Positions 13,928-25,810 of a DNA stretch of 64,000 bases are shown piece after piece. The number at the start of each line of letters is the position of its first letter. The first letter of the stretch is position 1. Source of the stretch: Sinotaia quadrata (lineage: Eukaryota > Mollusca > Gastropoda > Architaenioglossa > Viviparidae); the NCBI GenBank assembly GCA_028829895.1, contig CM054179.1, positions 68,676,891-68,740,890 of the forward strand. Reading direction: 5' to 3'. The position numbers and the translations under genes were made by a program. Under the pieces are notes generated by a model that was given only the letters and a program-made list of their open reading frames with translations, did no database searches and was not told the origin of the DNA.

Positions 13928-13929
13928 GT

Positions 13930-14560
13930 CATAAAATGGAAGGCACTTCAGTGCTATTTTAAAATTTTGTCCAAATCGTCAACGAGCAAGCTGAACATAA
14001 GCCTCTATAATGACTTAACCTACTGTCATCATAGTGAACTTCAGCGTTCATCATAGTGATGAAGACTTCAGCGTTCATCATAGTGATGAAAACTTCAGTC
14101 TCCATTTGATGTAAGCTTCTTTCAATCTTCACTGAACTAATGAAAAGTTTCAATCTCCATATTGAAACAAGTCCTGTATCTGTATTGATTGAAGCTTCGA
14201 TTTTCTTTATGTAATTTAAAATGTGTTCTCCATAGTATTTAAAATTTCAATTTCAATATCGATCGCTTTATTTTTATTTCACGACGAGTGTGTACTTTTA
14301 TCATTTGTAAACTGCATTTAGTTTGTGAAATACATAAGTAGCGTTTTGACAGAATAATTCAATTTATATCTTAGCAATTGAATTTATGCACAACTGCCAA
14401 TAACGGAAACACTTTGCATGAGATCATGCCCGTTTGATCATTCCTATCTGATATATTTTTTTAATCTATGTTTTAACGATCAACGAATGATGAATAAAAA
14501 GTGCTTTACTCGCATACTTAATTAATCAATCAATCAATCAATCGACTGCTTTAGCAAGCC
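13930..14560. other. Intergenic DNA with a small tandem duplication
   Basis: ACTTCAGCGTTCATCATAGT is duplicated at about 14038-14090. No gene was recognised in the rest. Confidence 0.5.
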
Positions 14561-14574
14561 AGACTACTCCTCCA

Positions 14575-14840
14575 CCACTCTCCCGGACTGACACAACTAA
14601 TTACCCAAGTCATCACTTCATTACGATCTGGCTGAGTTCTCTCCCTTTTCGGACTGTCACACAACTAATTTCCCAAGTCATCACTTCATTACGATCCGGC
14701 AGAGTTCTCTCCCTTTTCGGACTGTCACACAACTAATTCCCCAAGTCATCACTTCATTACGATCTGGAAGAGTTCTCCCCCTTTTCGGACTGTCACAACT
14801 AATTCCCCAAGTCATCATTACGATCTGGCTGAGTTCTTTT
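14575..14840. repeat. Minisatellite, about 66 bp x 4
   Basis: Units contain CGGACTGTCACACAACTAAT and CATTACGATCTGGC. The copies have small indels and the last one is shortened. Confidence 0.88.
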
Positions 14841-14883
14841 CCTTTTCGTCTCCACAAAAGTTACACGAAGCCGAGATAGAAGT

Positions 14884-14907
14884 GGGGGGGGGGTGAGTGG
14901 AGGGGGG
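14884..14907. other. Poly-G tract
   Basis: A run of ten G followed by TGAGTGGA and a run of six G. It may be a site of length instability. Confidence 0.7.
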
Positions 14908-16110
14908 ATTTGCAAGGAATGGAATGGCTTCGCTGCAAATACGAACTGCCGAAGAGGTACTTGATTATTCATTTGTACAAACACTTACTCCTTGTGGCTG
15001 GCACGAGAAGTGAGCACAAACTCGTGTAAGAAGGAGACATTAGCACTAACTGAAACACATAAACTTTAGCATTCGCTTTACTGCGGCCTGTCCTTAAAAT
15101 TCTTTCCTTAGCAATTTCCATTCCATGACAGTTTGAATCAACCGCAAGTATTTCGACAAATAAAACACCAAAACCAAACGAGATTTAGAAATGTTTTTGT
15201 GCTCTCGGAAAAAAGAAAAAAACTGACGATATAAGAAACTATATATCAAAACCTTATCTATTACAGCACACTCTACCATCACTTTCACTCTTACCACATC
15301 CACACCAGGAACACGATCAACACTGTAGAGAAAAAAGGTGGAATAAACTTAAATATTTTTTTAGAAAACAGACTTGACTCAGTAGAAAGATCAAAAGGAA
15401 AAGTAATAGTTCTAAAGATGAAGAATTTTTTTTAAAGTATTTAAAATTAGATAAACCATGAATTATTTTTGCGCCAAGTGCACTTATCAATGACGGCGGG
15501 GAGATATTCGGGAACACTCAGTAAAATAATAATTACAATAAAGGTTTGCATCGTGACATTATCAATAGCAAACTGGAATTGTAAAATAAAAATAAATAAT
15601 TTCAAGCGATTTATCGAACTGAGAAAAGACAGTCTGTCCCCAAATCCTGACAAACTTCCTCTCGTAGACGTGATAAAAACACGGATTTCAATCCACACCA
15701 ACTCTGCAAAACATGAAGCTTCACGTGTTACATGATTAGTAGACTATCACAGGCATTCGGTGTGTCTCTGTACAAATTGTATATCAAGGATGATCAATAA
15801 TACTATATAAACCAAAACGATTATACAAGCTAATACATAATTTTATCAGAAGTTCTCCTTCCAATTTTACAGCTTTCTTAGGAAATTTTCCTGAATTGAA
15901 AATACAATTATTTGACTTCACAGCATTACAATAAATGGCATTTTAGTTTTACAGTTTCTAAGTTTACAAAATAATAACTATTCCAAACATACCTCAAAGC
16001 AAAGTGTGTGCTGACCGAATCAAACCACAAATTCGGCATGTAATTTTCTGACAGGTGTTTATCCACACATTTGCACGAGTTTATATACATGTTTAAAAAC
16101 AAAATAATTG
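14908..16110. other. Intergenic DNA, no supported gene
   Basis: Open frames of 84-88 codons overlap on both strands near 15450-15735. The plus-strand one contains IANWNCK, faintly like the start of a LINE endonuclease, but the rest of that domain is absent. No other feature was found. Confidence 0.45.
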
Positions 16111-16121
16111 GATTGACAAAC

Positions 16122-16210
16122 AAAATCCCTAGGGAACAAATTCGTCTAGTAAGATGTTATTGACGACATATAACAGGCAAACCCCTAGGGAACGAATTCG
16201 TCTAGTAATT
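16122..16210. repeat. Short duplication, about 63-bp spacing
   Basis: CCCTAGGGAAC(A/G)AATTCGTC occurs twice, followed both times by TAGTAA. Confidence 0.85.
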
Positions 16211-16274
16211 ATGTATACTAGAGCGTGAGTGTGGTGGAAAGATACACAATATGCATTTTTAGCAATGTCTTTGT

Positions 16275-16483
16275 CAAACGCCACTTTTCAAGAATAACAC
16301 AGCAATATTTCTCTGTCAAACACCACCTTCCATCAAGAATAACACAGCAATATTTCTCTGTCAAACACCACCTTTCATCAAGAATAACACAGCAATATTT
16401 CTCTGTCAAACACCACCTCCCATCAAGAATAACACAGCAATATTTCTCTGTCAAACATCACCTTCCATCAAGAATAACACAGC
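16275..16483. repeat. Minisatellite, 45 bp x about 4.5
   Basis: Units begin AGAATAACACAGCAATATTT. The unit length is a multiple of three, so open frames persist on both strands. There is no sign of protein-level selection. Confidence 0.93.
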
Positions 16484-16569
16484 AACTTAAGCATGCGAAT
16501 GAGATAAATGAACACAATATTAAACTGTTACAAAGGAAACCATCATCTTAACTATTACCGACAAGTACA

Positions 16570-16838
16570 TATTTTATATATTGATAACAATTATAGAATT
16601 TTATTGATTGATACCAAATACAGCATTATATTGATTGATAACAATTATAGCATTCTATTGATTGAAAACAACTACAGCATTTTATTGATTGATAACAACT
16701 ACAGCATTTTATTGATTGATAACAACTACAGCATTTTATTGATTAATAACAACTACAGCATTTTATTGATTGATAACAACTACAGCGTTTTATTGATTGA
16801 TAACAACTACAGCATTTTATTGATTGATAACAAGTGGT
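16570..16838. repeat. Minisatellite, 27 bp x about 10
   Basis: Units begin GCATTTTATTGATTGATAAC. The 27-bp period makes a 130-codon open frame of NNYSILLID-type repeats, most easily explained by periodicity. Confidence 0.93.
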
Positions 16839-16869
16839 GCATGCTCACCTCCTTTACCTCAGTATACAC

Positions 16870-17115
16870 ATTATATGTAGTCAATGTTTGGACAAATTAA
16901 AATACACATATACATACAATCTTACATATACACATTATATGTAGTCAATGTTTGGACAAATTAAAATACACATATAATTACAATCTTACATATACACATT
17001 ATGTGTAGTCAATGTTTTGACAAATTAAAATACACATATACATACAATCTTACACATACACATTATGTGTAGTCAATGTTTTGACAAATTAAAATACACA
17101 TATACTCACAATCCC
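16870..17115. repeat. Minisatellite, about 62 bp x 4
   Basis: Units contain ATGTAGTCAATGTTT(G/T)GACA and AAAATACACATATA. It runs directly into the following (TA)/(TG) microsatellite. Confidence 0.9.
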
Positions 17116-17129
17116 ACATATATGCACAC

Positions 17130-17158
17130 ACATATATATATATATATATGTGTGTGTG

Positions 17159-17200
<42 letters not shown>

Positions 17201-17220
17201 TATGTGTGTGCGTGTGTGTG
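17130..17220. repeat. Compound (TA)n/(TG)n microsatellite
   Basis: A TA run followed by interrupted TG runs. Confidence 0.95.
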
Positions 17221-17479
17221 AATTTGACTGCTGACATATATGCTAGGATAAAGTGAGCGATTGTCTAGCGTTAATTAAACATTGTTGTGAAGTGATGTGT
17301 GAATGATCATATTTGATTTTATTGGTATGCTGTATATTTGATTCTTAAACCCGTTTAGACGAAAAACTATTTTGTCATGATGGCAGCTTACGATTGCAGT
17401 TAACATGTACATGTAGGCCTACAGCTGGTGGCACATAAACTGTAAAGGTTTACTTCATGTAATAATAATAATCATTCCC

Positions 17480-18155
17480 GCCTTCAGCGACAACCAACTT
17501 GCACGCTTGCTGTGTGGTAACACGTCGCTAGAGACGAGCCTTGGGCGGGTGTGCATACCCACAAAACAGGGAATCAACACACTATAGACGCGGGACATAA
17601 AGGGTCAGACGGTCTACCGATGGCGACAACTGTTCTACCGCAAGTGCAACTTTACCTACAAAATAAAATCTACAAATACAAACCAAGACACCAGACCGGC
17701 CACTGATGGCGACGATAATAATTTTCTGCACACTCGCTACTGAATATGACATCACACCCGGAGATATGGTCCACCAACAATACATATTAGTCACAGACCG
17801 TTATACAGACGACCACAATTTACCAAACAAACCGCACTTCGAGCACAAAAATGTCGTAACGGCACACCGACGATGGAAACTTACAAACGAGCACGGCACA
17901 CCCCACGGACCGCAACTCTGGTTGGTCTGAAACCCTCCAATCTCGTGCCTGTGGCTACATAAGCAAATGAAACACGCACAGTGGAACTGAAACTGACTTG
18001 GATTCACCACGAAATGCAATTAACAAAGACAATGAAAATGCATTCAACAAAACAGAACAAAACACAAACCACAACGCTACTTCGTCAGACTAAAAAAAAA
18101 AAAAAACAAACAAACAAAAAAAAAAGGCATTCCACGCGACAAAAAAAAAAGGATT
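17480..18155 (+). mobile_element. Possible retroposed insertion: GC-richer island with A-rich tail
   Basis: From about 17480 to 18000 base composition is clearly more GC-rich and CpG-rich than its surroundings. It is followed by an A-rich tail near 18090-18155 containing A runs and AAAC repeats. This fits a retroposed sequence (SINE, LINE 3' end or processed transcript) inserted in the plus orientation. The open frames inside (17706-17930 plus, 17582-17794 minus) match no family I recognise. Target-site duplications were not identified. The call rests on composition and tail only. Confidence 0.35.
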
Positions 18156-18399
18156 TCACCATTTAATTCCAGATACAATAACAAGGAAAATTTATACAGA
18201 AAACTGGATACATAAACTGCAAAATAACACCGCTTGACGGAAAAAGGCAAGAGCCATCGCTACATATGGAGAGGGAATATAAACTTAGAATCACTCATAT
18301 TATAGAAAAAATTAATGACAGGTATGTTCGTAGTAAAAGAGAGAGAAAAAAAATGTCATTTTAAAACAATAAATAAATATGACTTTAAACACAACAGTG

Positions 18400-18945
18400 A
18401 AAACAAGAAATTCTTTCGTAATGTAACATTAAATCAGTCATCGCAAAACACACTACATCTTTTGTAATGTAATATTCTTAAATCAGCCAATAGAAAACAC
18501 ACAAGATCTTTCGTAATGTGATATTATTAAATGAGTCATTAGAAAACACAAAAATTCTTTTCTAATGTAATATTCTTAAATCAGTCATTAGAAAACACAA
18601 AAATGTATTTCGTAATGTAATATTCTTAAATCAGTCATTAAAAACACACAACATCTTGTAATGTAATATTCTTAAATCAGTCATTATAAAACACACAACA
18701 TCTTGTAATGTAATATTCTTAAATCAGCCATTATAAAACACACAACATCTTGTAATGTAATATTCTTAAATCAGCCATTAGAAAACACACAAAATCTTTT
18801 GTAATGTAATATTCTTAAATCAGCCATTATAAAACACACAACATCTTGTAATGTAATATTCTTAAATCAGCCATTAGAAAACACACAAAATCTTTTGTAA
18901 TGTAATATTCTTAAATCAGTCATTAGAAAAACCACAAAATCATTC
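18400..18945. repeat. Minisatellite, about 45-48 bp x 11
   Basis: Units contain TAATGTAATATTCTTAAATC and CAT(T/A)AGAAAACACA, with variable A runs between copies. Confidence 0.92.
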
Positions 18946-20190
18946 AACAAGAGGATATAAGGAAGGGGAATTAACACACACACAGACACAGACAGACACA
19001 CGCTTTTGGAACAAAATTTCGAAAAGACCTAAAGAAAGAGCACTCTTTATTTCTTGTGGAGGGCGAAATCAATTTGCAGACAAAAGAAAACGAGTTCCAG
19101 TTAGACGTCGGTAAACCAACATGACACTAATAAAGATGAAATCGATATAGAAACCTCTAAAGAGAGGTCGCTAGCCTCCAACAATCTGCTGGGAACTTTT
19201 CTAATGCATCGTCATCCCAAACTGTCGGTCATAGAAATTACAGCTGTCATTAGTCAAGTATGCAGTAGTTCACTCTTCAAGACTAGTTCGGAAATTCATT
19301 TGCCAAGCAAACAATAACGGGAAAAACCTTTCACCATTCAAGTAAAGAAATACTTCAAGTCAAAACAGTATACATGGAGTCAATGGTAAAATCCTGGGAT
19401 TTTTGGACTAACACTTTGCTCTTGAAAATGATGTGTATCTATTTGCGAAAATTTATTTATTTATTTTCTTCTTTCTTTTTTTTATATCGGGTGATGGTGG
19501 TGTTGTGGATGTCGTTCCTCCTCAATTAAAATGTTACAATGATTGCACTATCAAACATAAAATGGAAATATTTAAATCACTTCGACATTCGCATTAATTT
19601 CACAAGAAAAATTGTGGATGATTTCAGTCTGCGATACAGACCTAACATATGTAATTATTGGTTTGCAATGTGTGATGTTTTGGAAGGGGGGGGGGATAGA
19701 GTCAAACTGCTAATCCATCACCCCGGGCCCCCCCCCCCCCCAAACACACATTCTAGATAGTCCACGTGTTGTGTAGAATGAATGTAACATTGCAGAATAT
19801 AAGAATAAAGCTCCACCGATACAGTGCAGCCACGGTTTTATTATTAAGTGACAAACTGATAATATATAACATTACAGTGAGACACAGTATGAAATAAATA
19901 TATTGAAGAAAAATAAAAGAAAGAAACTCGGTTAACGTCTAAAGCAATTGGAGTTCCTTTTGATCATCAATACCTAACTTGAGCAGAAGACCATAGGACA
20001 CGAGCTCACATAGTTCGAATGGATCCCTATATCTGTCACCCGCTGTAGCGACCTCGACAATAACCACTGGACGTAGATGAGCGCAAAGTCGAAGGTTTCA
20101 AAATGGCTGATAAGGTGCCGATCTGCAATGAATAGCACAGCGACTTAGAATATGCCTACCTCTGTTCTCTGACAGAACACTAGTTCACAG
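18946..20190. other. Intergenic DNA, no supported gene
   Basis: No gene found. A run of ten G (19686-19695) faces a run of fourteen C (19728-19741), giving an inverted G/C pair with a loop of about 32 bases. Nothing else stood out. Confidence 0.5.
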
Positions 20191-20194
20191 AAGT

Positions 20195-20300
20195 CACCAT
20201 CTATAATAAATGTTATATACGGAATGTATAATTGAAAACACTCGTTCACACAAGTCACCATCTATAATAAACGTTATATACGGGGTGTATAATTGAAAAC
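20195..20300. repeat. Tandem duplication, about 60 bp
   Basis: GTCACCATCTATAATAAA(T/C)G followed by TTATATACGG occurs twice. Confidence 0.85.
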
Positions 20301-20399
20301 GGATAGGATAAAGGCTATGAGGTTAAAAATTATAGGATGATATTCAAGAATTCAGGCAAAACCACACATCTTCGGCAATTATAAAATGCGGACGGTTGT

Positions 20400-20870
20400 C
20401 CTCATGTGAAATTATATAACTCTTAATAGCGAGAAGCTCATGAAATTATATGTAACTTTTAATAGCGAGTAACTCATAAAAAGTATATAAAACTATTAAT
20501 AGCGAATAACTCATAGGAAATCATACTAATTAATTATTAATAGTGAGTAACTCATAAGGAAGTATATGTAACTATTAATAGTGAGAAACTCATATGAAAG
20601 TATATATAACTATTAATACGAATAGTTCATACGAAAATACGTGTAACTATTAAAAACGAGTACCAGTAAATGTAACAATTAATAACGTGTAGCAGTATAT
20701 GTAACTATTATAGCGAGTAACTCATATGAAAATATACGTAACTATTCATAACGAGTAGTAGTACATAATAGAGAGAAGTTAATTCGAAAGTATGTGTAAC
20801 TATTAATAACCAATAGCAGTAAATGTAACTATTAATAGCAAGTAGGTCATCTGACGTATCTGTAACTATT
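20400..20870. repeat. Degenerate minisatellite, about 37-40 bp x 12
   Basis: Units are built on TGTAACTATTAATAGCGAGT followed by AACTCATA, with frequent indels. Confidence 0.85.
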
Positions 20871-22382
20871 TGGACAAGCAGGGAGTGCCCTGCGAGCGTC
20901 TTGCCTCTAATGTAGAGCATGCTGGTCTGCAGAGTCTAAAAATCTATCTAACTGCGCCTTCATCACAAGCGGGTCATGTAGTGCTCGAGGGCAAAAGAGT
21001 TAATTATAGCCAAAATCCAGACAATCCGTAGAGGTGATCGTTCCTTACATGGATAGAGTTTGAGGTAAACTATTTTTAAAGCGAAAGTTTGTGGCGACAT
21101 AATATTTGTTGTAAATTGATATTTGCAGCATCAATTGTACACACTGCTAAAGTTAGCAACAACACAGAGATTCTCTCATACTTAACTGTTTTGTCGGTGA
21201 CAAGAGAGCTAACTTCAGCAGTGTGAATATCGGTCAAATCTCTATTATATGCGCTTAATCTTCGCTAAGTGAGGAACAATGATTATAACTTTCAGGAAAT
21301 GGGATATTAAATATTGATGAAACTTCATATATCGACTTTCGCTTTGCATCATCAAATCAATATATCTGTTTTAGGAAGAAATATTGACTTCATACAGTAT
21401 TGGAGTGTGTTTACTTTGAAAAGACTCGCAAGTAATATATAATCGTAGAAATATAATGAACATTTTCCCTTATTTAAAAAAAAAAATTCACTATGCGATA
21501 CAAAGTTGCAATTTGTTATTTTGATTGTTGCTACAATTTCGACATTCCTTCACAAACACTGCACTGTACAAAGAACGATAAATTGAAGCATTGCTGCAAA
21601 GCATATTATCCTCCCTTAGATCATTTTGACTCAGCAAAACTTTACATCCGAGTCGACTCGAATATGACACTAGGATATTGCGGTAGTGTTATTGATGTAT
21701 TGGACCATTGATGTATTGAGTGTTTCTGGCATCCGATCATTATTGCATTGAATCATTATGCAGAGTTGAGTCGTTGTTTTAAACTATTGCGGCATTAAGT
21801 TATCGGGTTTGGTCATATATGCACTGGATCATTACATTGCCTAATTGTTGCTGTGGATGATTGCAGTGTTGGATGTTGCTGTGTGTGGAAGAGTAAATTT
21901 ACCTATCCCTATTTTTACATTTAATTTTATATAACTTGTTAAATTGTCTTAGTAAAACACCTTATGACGTATTTTTGCAAGTGTGAATAAACACCCGAGT
22001 TGAAAATATGCTAGAAATTGCTGATGTAATGCAAACTAAATCCAACTGGGTGAGTATATTTTATTATCCAATGGTTATGATTTACGAGAACGAGACAGCC
22101 AGTGGGCTGAGATCTAAACAGTTTTCCTGCTGTAGAAAATTCTATTCTCTGATCACTTGAATTTGAAGTGGCAAAGAAGTCTGGTCTTGAAAGGCAGCTG
22201 TTAGTTTGATGGTGGTTCTCTGACTGATTGAGAGAGGATGGACTTAGAAATATTTCAAGCAATTTTGCTATTGACATGTTATATTTGTGTTTTACGTAAG
22301 ATGTATAATGTGTGTAGATTATTATTTCTATGAATGTTTGAACTAAGATGCTCGAGTGTAGGACGCTAACACATGCCATTAT
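20871..22382. other. Intergenic DNA, no supported gene
   Basis: Short ORFs at 21493-21711 (plus, Cys/Tyr rich) and 22011-22379 (minus) match nothing I recognise. Weak ATTG-rich repetition is present near 21680-21880. Confidence 0.45.
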
Positions 22383-22637
22383 TTTGACATGCTGTATTTA
22401 TTACACTGTGTGCGTGTATCATTGTTTTCATATTCTGTATTTATTACACTGTGTGCGTGTATCTGTGTTTTGATATGCTGTATTTGTTACACTGTGTGCG
22501 TGTATCATTGTTTTCATATTCTGTATTTATTACACTGTGTGCGTGTATCTGTGTTTTGATATGCTGTATTTGTTACACTGTGTGCGTGTATCGGTGTTTT
22601 GATATGCTGTATTTGTTATAATGTGTGCGTGTATCAA
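22383..22637. repeat. Minisatellite, about 46 bp x 5.5
   Basis: Units contain TTACACTGTGTGCGTGTATC. Two variants alternate (TTTTCATATTC and TTTTGATATGC), suggesting amplification of a dimer. Confidence 0.92.
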
Positions 22638-22639
22638 GC

Positions 22640-23223
22640 AAATAAATACTGTTGCAGGAAATTGTAAGTTGAGACTTGAATGTAAGAAAGAATGGAGTTA
22701 TAAAGCGATAGGCTGGAAACTTAGTGTTGCTTCCTGGTTTTGTTGTTTTAGGTAAAGCAGCTATTTCATTTTCTATATGTAGTTTTTGAACCTCTTGGTT
22801 TGCTGACTGTAAATTGCTACACCCACCGTGATAGTGGCAGGAAGCAGTGCGTAAGTGTGGAGGATACACTACACTCCATTTCATATATGGCGGCAAGATA
22901 TGCTGACTACATGAGCAATTTCTGGTATAAGGAAATACAAGAGTTGCTGTAATTGTTATTTTGCCTGAAGAAACTGTCGCGGCGAAAGAGGGCGCCAAGG
23001 TTTGGTTTAACAAACCAATAACAGTGAATAACAGCATGTCAGTGTTTTCTCAACATGTGTGGAGAGAGAGGCATATGGGATTGACATCTGACAATAAACT
23101 TGACATTGTTGCAAAAATAGCATGTGAAGAACTTTCGAAATGTGGCTTAAATCAGATTATGTAGAAACTATTAAACTATTATTGCTTATCTCTTATAATT
23201 CCATTTCTTTTCTCTGATAAGAA
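22640..23223. other. Unrecognised region with open frames on both strands
   Basis: A 154-codon minus frame (22573-23037) starts inside the flanking minisatellite side and a 67-codon plus frame (22961-23164) overlaps it. The region is somewhat more GC-rich than its surroundings and adjoins the LINE fragment on its downstream side, so it may be transposon-derived. I could not match either frame to a known domain. Confidence 0.35.
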
Positions 23224-23720
23224 CTACCCTGTGATTTGTATTGACTTGTGTGATTTGTTTATTATGTCTTGCATTTGTTCAGCAAGTCTACCATTTATGA
23301 AGGTAAGATGTTTCAACCAAACTATTTGTACTTGGTCCAGGCCTAGTACTTTCCAGTTTGCCATATTTCCTACCTTCTTGATATCTTTCTTGGTGTTGGG
23401 GTGGTCTTTATGCTCATCTTTCAGTTCCTTAATCCATTTGCGCATCTGGACTGCTCCAAATGTTTTCCCAGAAGATCTTGGTGTCCTGAATGTTTGGCAC
23501 CTGTTGTACCATTCTGGAATTCATTGAGTATAGTCTTCTAGGGTCAGTTTTGAATGTTTTGTTTTCTTGGAATTGCTGACCTCTTGAGTGTACGTCTTCA
23601 GACAGTGGCTGAGTCCCAGTAGCCTTTGTTTTGCATCTTTTATTGCAGTCTTATTATTTCTGCAATTGAGATGGTATTTATTGACCAATGATGCTTTCTG
23701 TTTTCTTTATTATGTATTGC
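23224..23720 (-). mobile_element. LINE (non-LTR retrotransposon) reverse-transcriptase fragment
   Basis: The minus strand reads as the N-terminal part of a non-LTR polymerase. A block near 23600-23660 resembles KDAKQRLLGLSHCLKTYTQE. It is followed by MRKWIKELKDEHKDH, then VGNMANWKVLGLDQVQIVWL (the family's NWKxPGxDxVxxxWLK motif, with Pro and Gly changed), then LTFINGRLAEQMQDIINKSH. A stop near 23528 and the stop after ITG break the frame, and the catalytic RT motifs are missing. It is a dead 5'-to-mid fragment. The same kind of LINE occurs on the opposite strand near 29.1-29.9 kb. The clade cannot be named from this alone. Confidence 0.75.
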
Positions 23721-24042
23721 AGCTATCATGTGGCAAATTTCTTTCCTAGTGCACTCTGTTTTATTTTCTCTTCTTCTCTTCCATGGTGGTAATGATGGTT
23801 TCTTTGTTTGTACTTTGGCTGGCTTTGTATGCTTTTCAATTATGTTAGCAGTAGTGTATATTAGACTATTTGTGTCTGTAATATCTTATGTGGAGATATG
23901 TTTTAATACTTCATTTGCATTATGAATTGATGTTCTTAGAGAATTGTTGTCTTGCAGCCTACTTGTTTGGTTATAGTAGTGTAAATTGCAATATACTTGT
24001 TGACTTCAATAACTATTTTTGTAGTACACAATTAATATGCGT
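23721..24042. other. Intergenic DNA, T-rich
   Basis: A 65-codon hydrophobic plus-strand frame (23728-23925) is most easily explained by the T-rich composition. No gene call is made. Confidence 0.45.
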
Positions 24043-24244
24043 GTTCACATCGATCACTATATTGTCGTATAACATTACATACTTGTTCACATCGTTCACT
24101 ATACTGTCGTATAACATTACATACTTGTTCACATCGTTCACTATACTGTCGTATAACATTACATACTTGTTCACATAGTTCACTATACTGTCGTATAACA
24201 TTACATACTTGTTCACATCGTTCACTATATTGTCGTATAACATT
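24043..24244. repeat. Minisatellite, 42 bp x about 5
   Basis: Units contain GTTCACATCGTTCACTATAC and TGTCGTATAACATTACATAC. The period is a multiple of three, so three frames stay open. Confidence 0.95.
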
Positions 24245-24860
24245 TGTTACTAGCATTCTTTTCGCTCCAGGGAGAGAGGATGATTGATTGGTGAAGTCTC
24301 TACTGACTAATCTATATCTTCACTCTGAATCTTAAGGCTCAAGTGTCATCTGAAGTCTTCGTTAATCAAATCATTGTGTGTGAAAAAGGAGATAAAGATT
24401 TTTGAACTTAATGTATGTCCAAATGAATAGTCTGACTATTTCGCGATTGAATTCCACACAGTCCATCATCACGGAGTGACAACGTTGCTAACTAGAAATT
24501 ACCTTATTGTGTAAGAAACTGAAACCAACAGTTCTTGTATAGGAAATTGAAATCAATATTTCTTGAACAGGAAACTGAAATCAACAGTTCCTTTTAATTT
24601 TGCTCGTTCTGTCCAGTGAAGTAATAGTCTAATATATTGCATTGTTATGTAATAAATATTTTATCTGTCAGTTGTAGATTTACATAACCATAAAATGTTT
24701 CATAATTTACTAACATCTTGGTGATCGACATTGAAGAAAAGACAGCTTCTCAGTATTTTCATATTTGCTAAACAGCAACAAAAATCCCATTGATGATACC
24801 TAAACTTGCATTGATTAAACCACGACTATTGTGACGTGTCTGCGACGTCACAAAATATGT
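24245..24860. other. Intergenic DNA with a weak about 33-bp repeat
   Basis: Three loose copies of GAAACTGAAATCAACAGTTC lie near 24515-24595. Nothing else was recognised. Confidence 0.5.
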
Positions 24861-25220
24861 GTCCATAGATGTATGTCTCGTATAACCCTGCACGCCCATA
24901 GGTGTATGTCTTGTATAACCCTGCACGTCCATAGGTGTATGTCTTGTATAACCCTGCACGTCCATAGGTGTATGTCTTGTATAACCCTGCACGTCCATAG
25001 GTGTATGTCTTGTATAACCCTGCACGTCCATAGGTGTATGTCTTGTATAACCCTGCACGTCCATAGGTGTATGTCTTGTATAACCCTGCACGCCCATAGG
25101 TGTATGTCTTGTATAACCCTGCACGTCCATAGGTGTATGTCTTGTATAACCCTGCACGTCCATAGGTGTATGTCTTGTATAACCCTGCACGTCCATAGGT
25201 GTATGTCTTGTATAACCCTG
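24861..25220. repeat. Minisatellite, 33 bp x 11
   Basis: Eleven near-identical units start GTCCATAGGTGTATGTCTTG. One variant (CGCCCATAG) recurs at units 2 and 8, which suggests block duplication. The 33-bp period keeps four frames open at once, so the 128-182 codon ORFs are not evidence of a gene. Confidence 0.97.
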
Positions 25221-25387
25221 TACCAAACATGCATCTGTGTGCAGTGCTTTCATGGCTGAAGTAGGAGACTGGCAATACTTTGTCATGAGGCTGCCCGGCA
25301 AATTTCCACCAAACATTCACTCATTTCAATCTCCCCATCCATGACATTATATGTGTCCCTTCAAGATCATAAATATCTTCTTGGTAA

Positions 25388-25810
25388 TTGCGTCCGTCTG
25401 CAAAGTCAGCGGAATTTGGAAGAGGATGTGAAACTAAATTCAAGCAAATAATCAATGCAACTGTGACATATTACTTGCGAGATGGTCCCTTGTATATCAC
25501 CGTCAACAGGAACCAATTTGACCACACCACACTTGACGACCCCGCCGACATACTTCCAGCCAGCCATACGTCACAGGACGCCGCCAGATTGCAGAAGGAA
25601 ATCGACAGAGATTTATTAGATTACATGTCTCCAGATTGCAGAAAGAGATCGGCGTATGTTTATTATATTGCATGCCTCCACATTACTGAAAGACATAGAT
25701 ATAAGTGTTTATTGCGTGCCTCCACACTAGAGAAAGTCAAAGATACGTTAGTGCTGGCTATAAGTCTTGAATTACTGCATGCTTCCACACTTCAGAGAAT
25801 CACAAGTTAG
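25388..25810 (+). other. Unrecognised 140-codon open frame
   Basis: This plus-strand frame has no recognisable domain. Its 3' half holds loose repeats built on (T/C)CCACA and AGATA, and its middle (about 25500-25590) is more GC-rich than the surroundings. It could be a piece of a mobile element or chance. No splice sites or promoter single it out. Confidence 0.25.

Noticed and set aside
15469..15735. Possible LINE endonuclease start (IANWNCK)
   Set aside because: Only a few residues match; the downstream catalytic motifs are missing and an equally long frame is open on the other strand.
16225..16900. 108- and 130-codon ORFs
   Set aside because: Created by 45-bp and 27-bp arrays; no known domain.
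24768..25320. 128-182 codon ORFs in several frames
   Set aside because: Produced by the 33-bp minisatellite; several overlapping frames are equally open.
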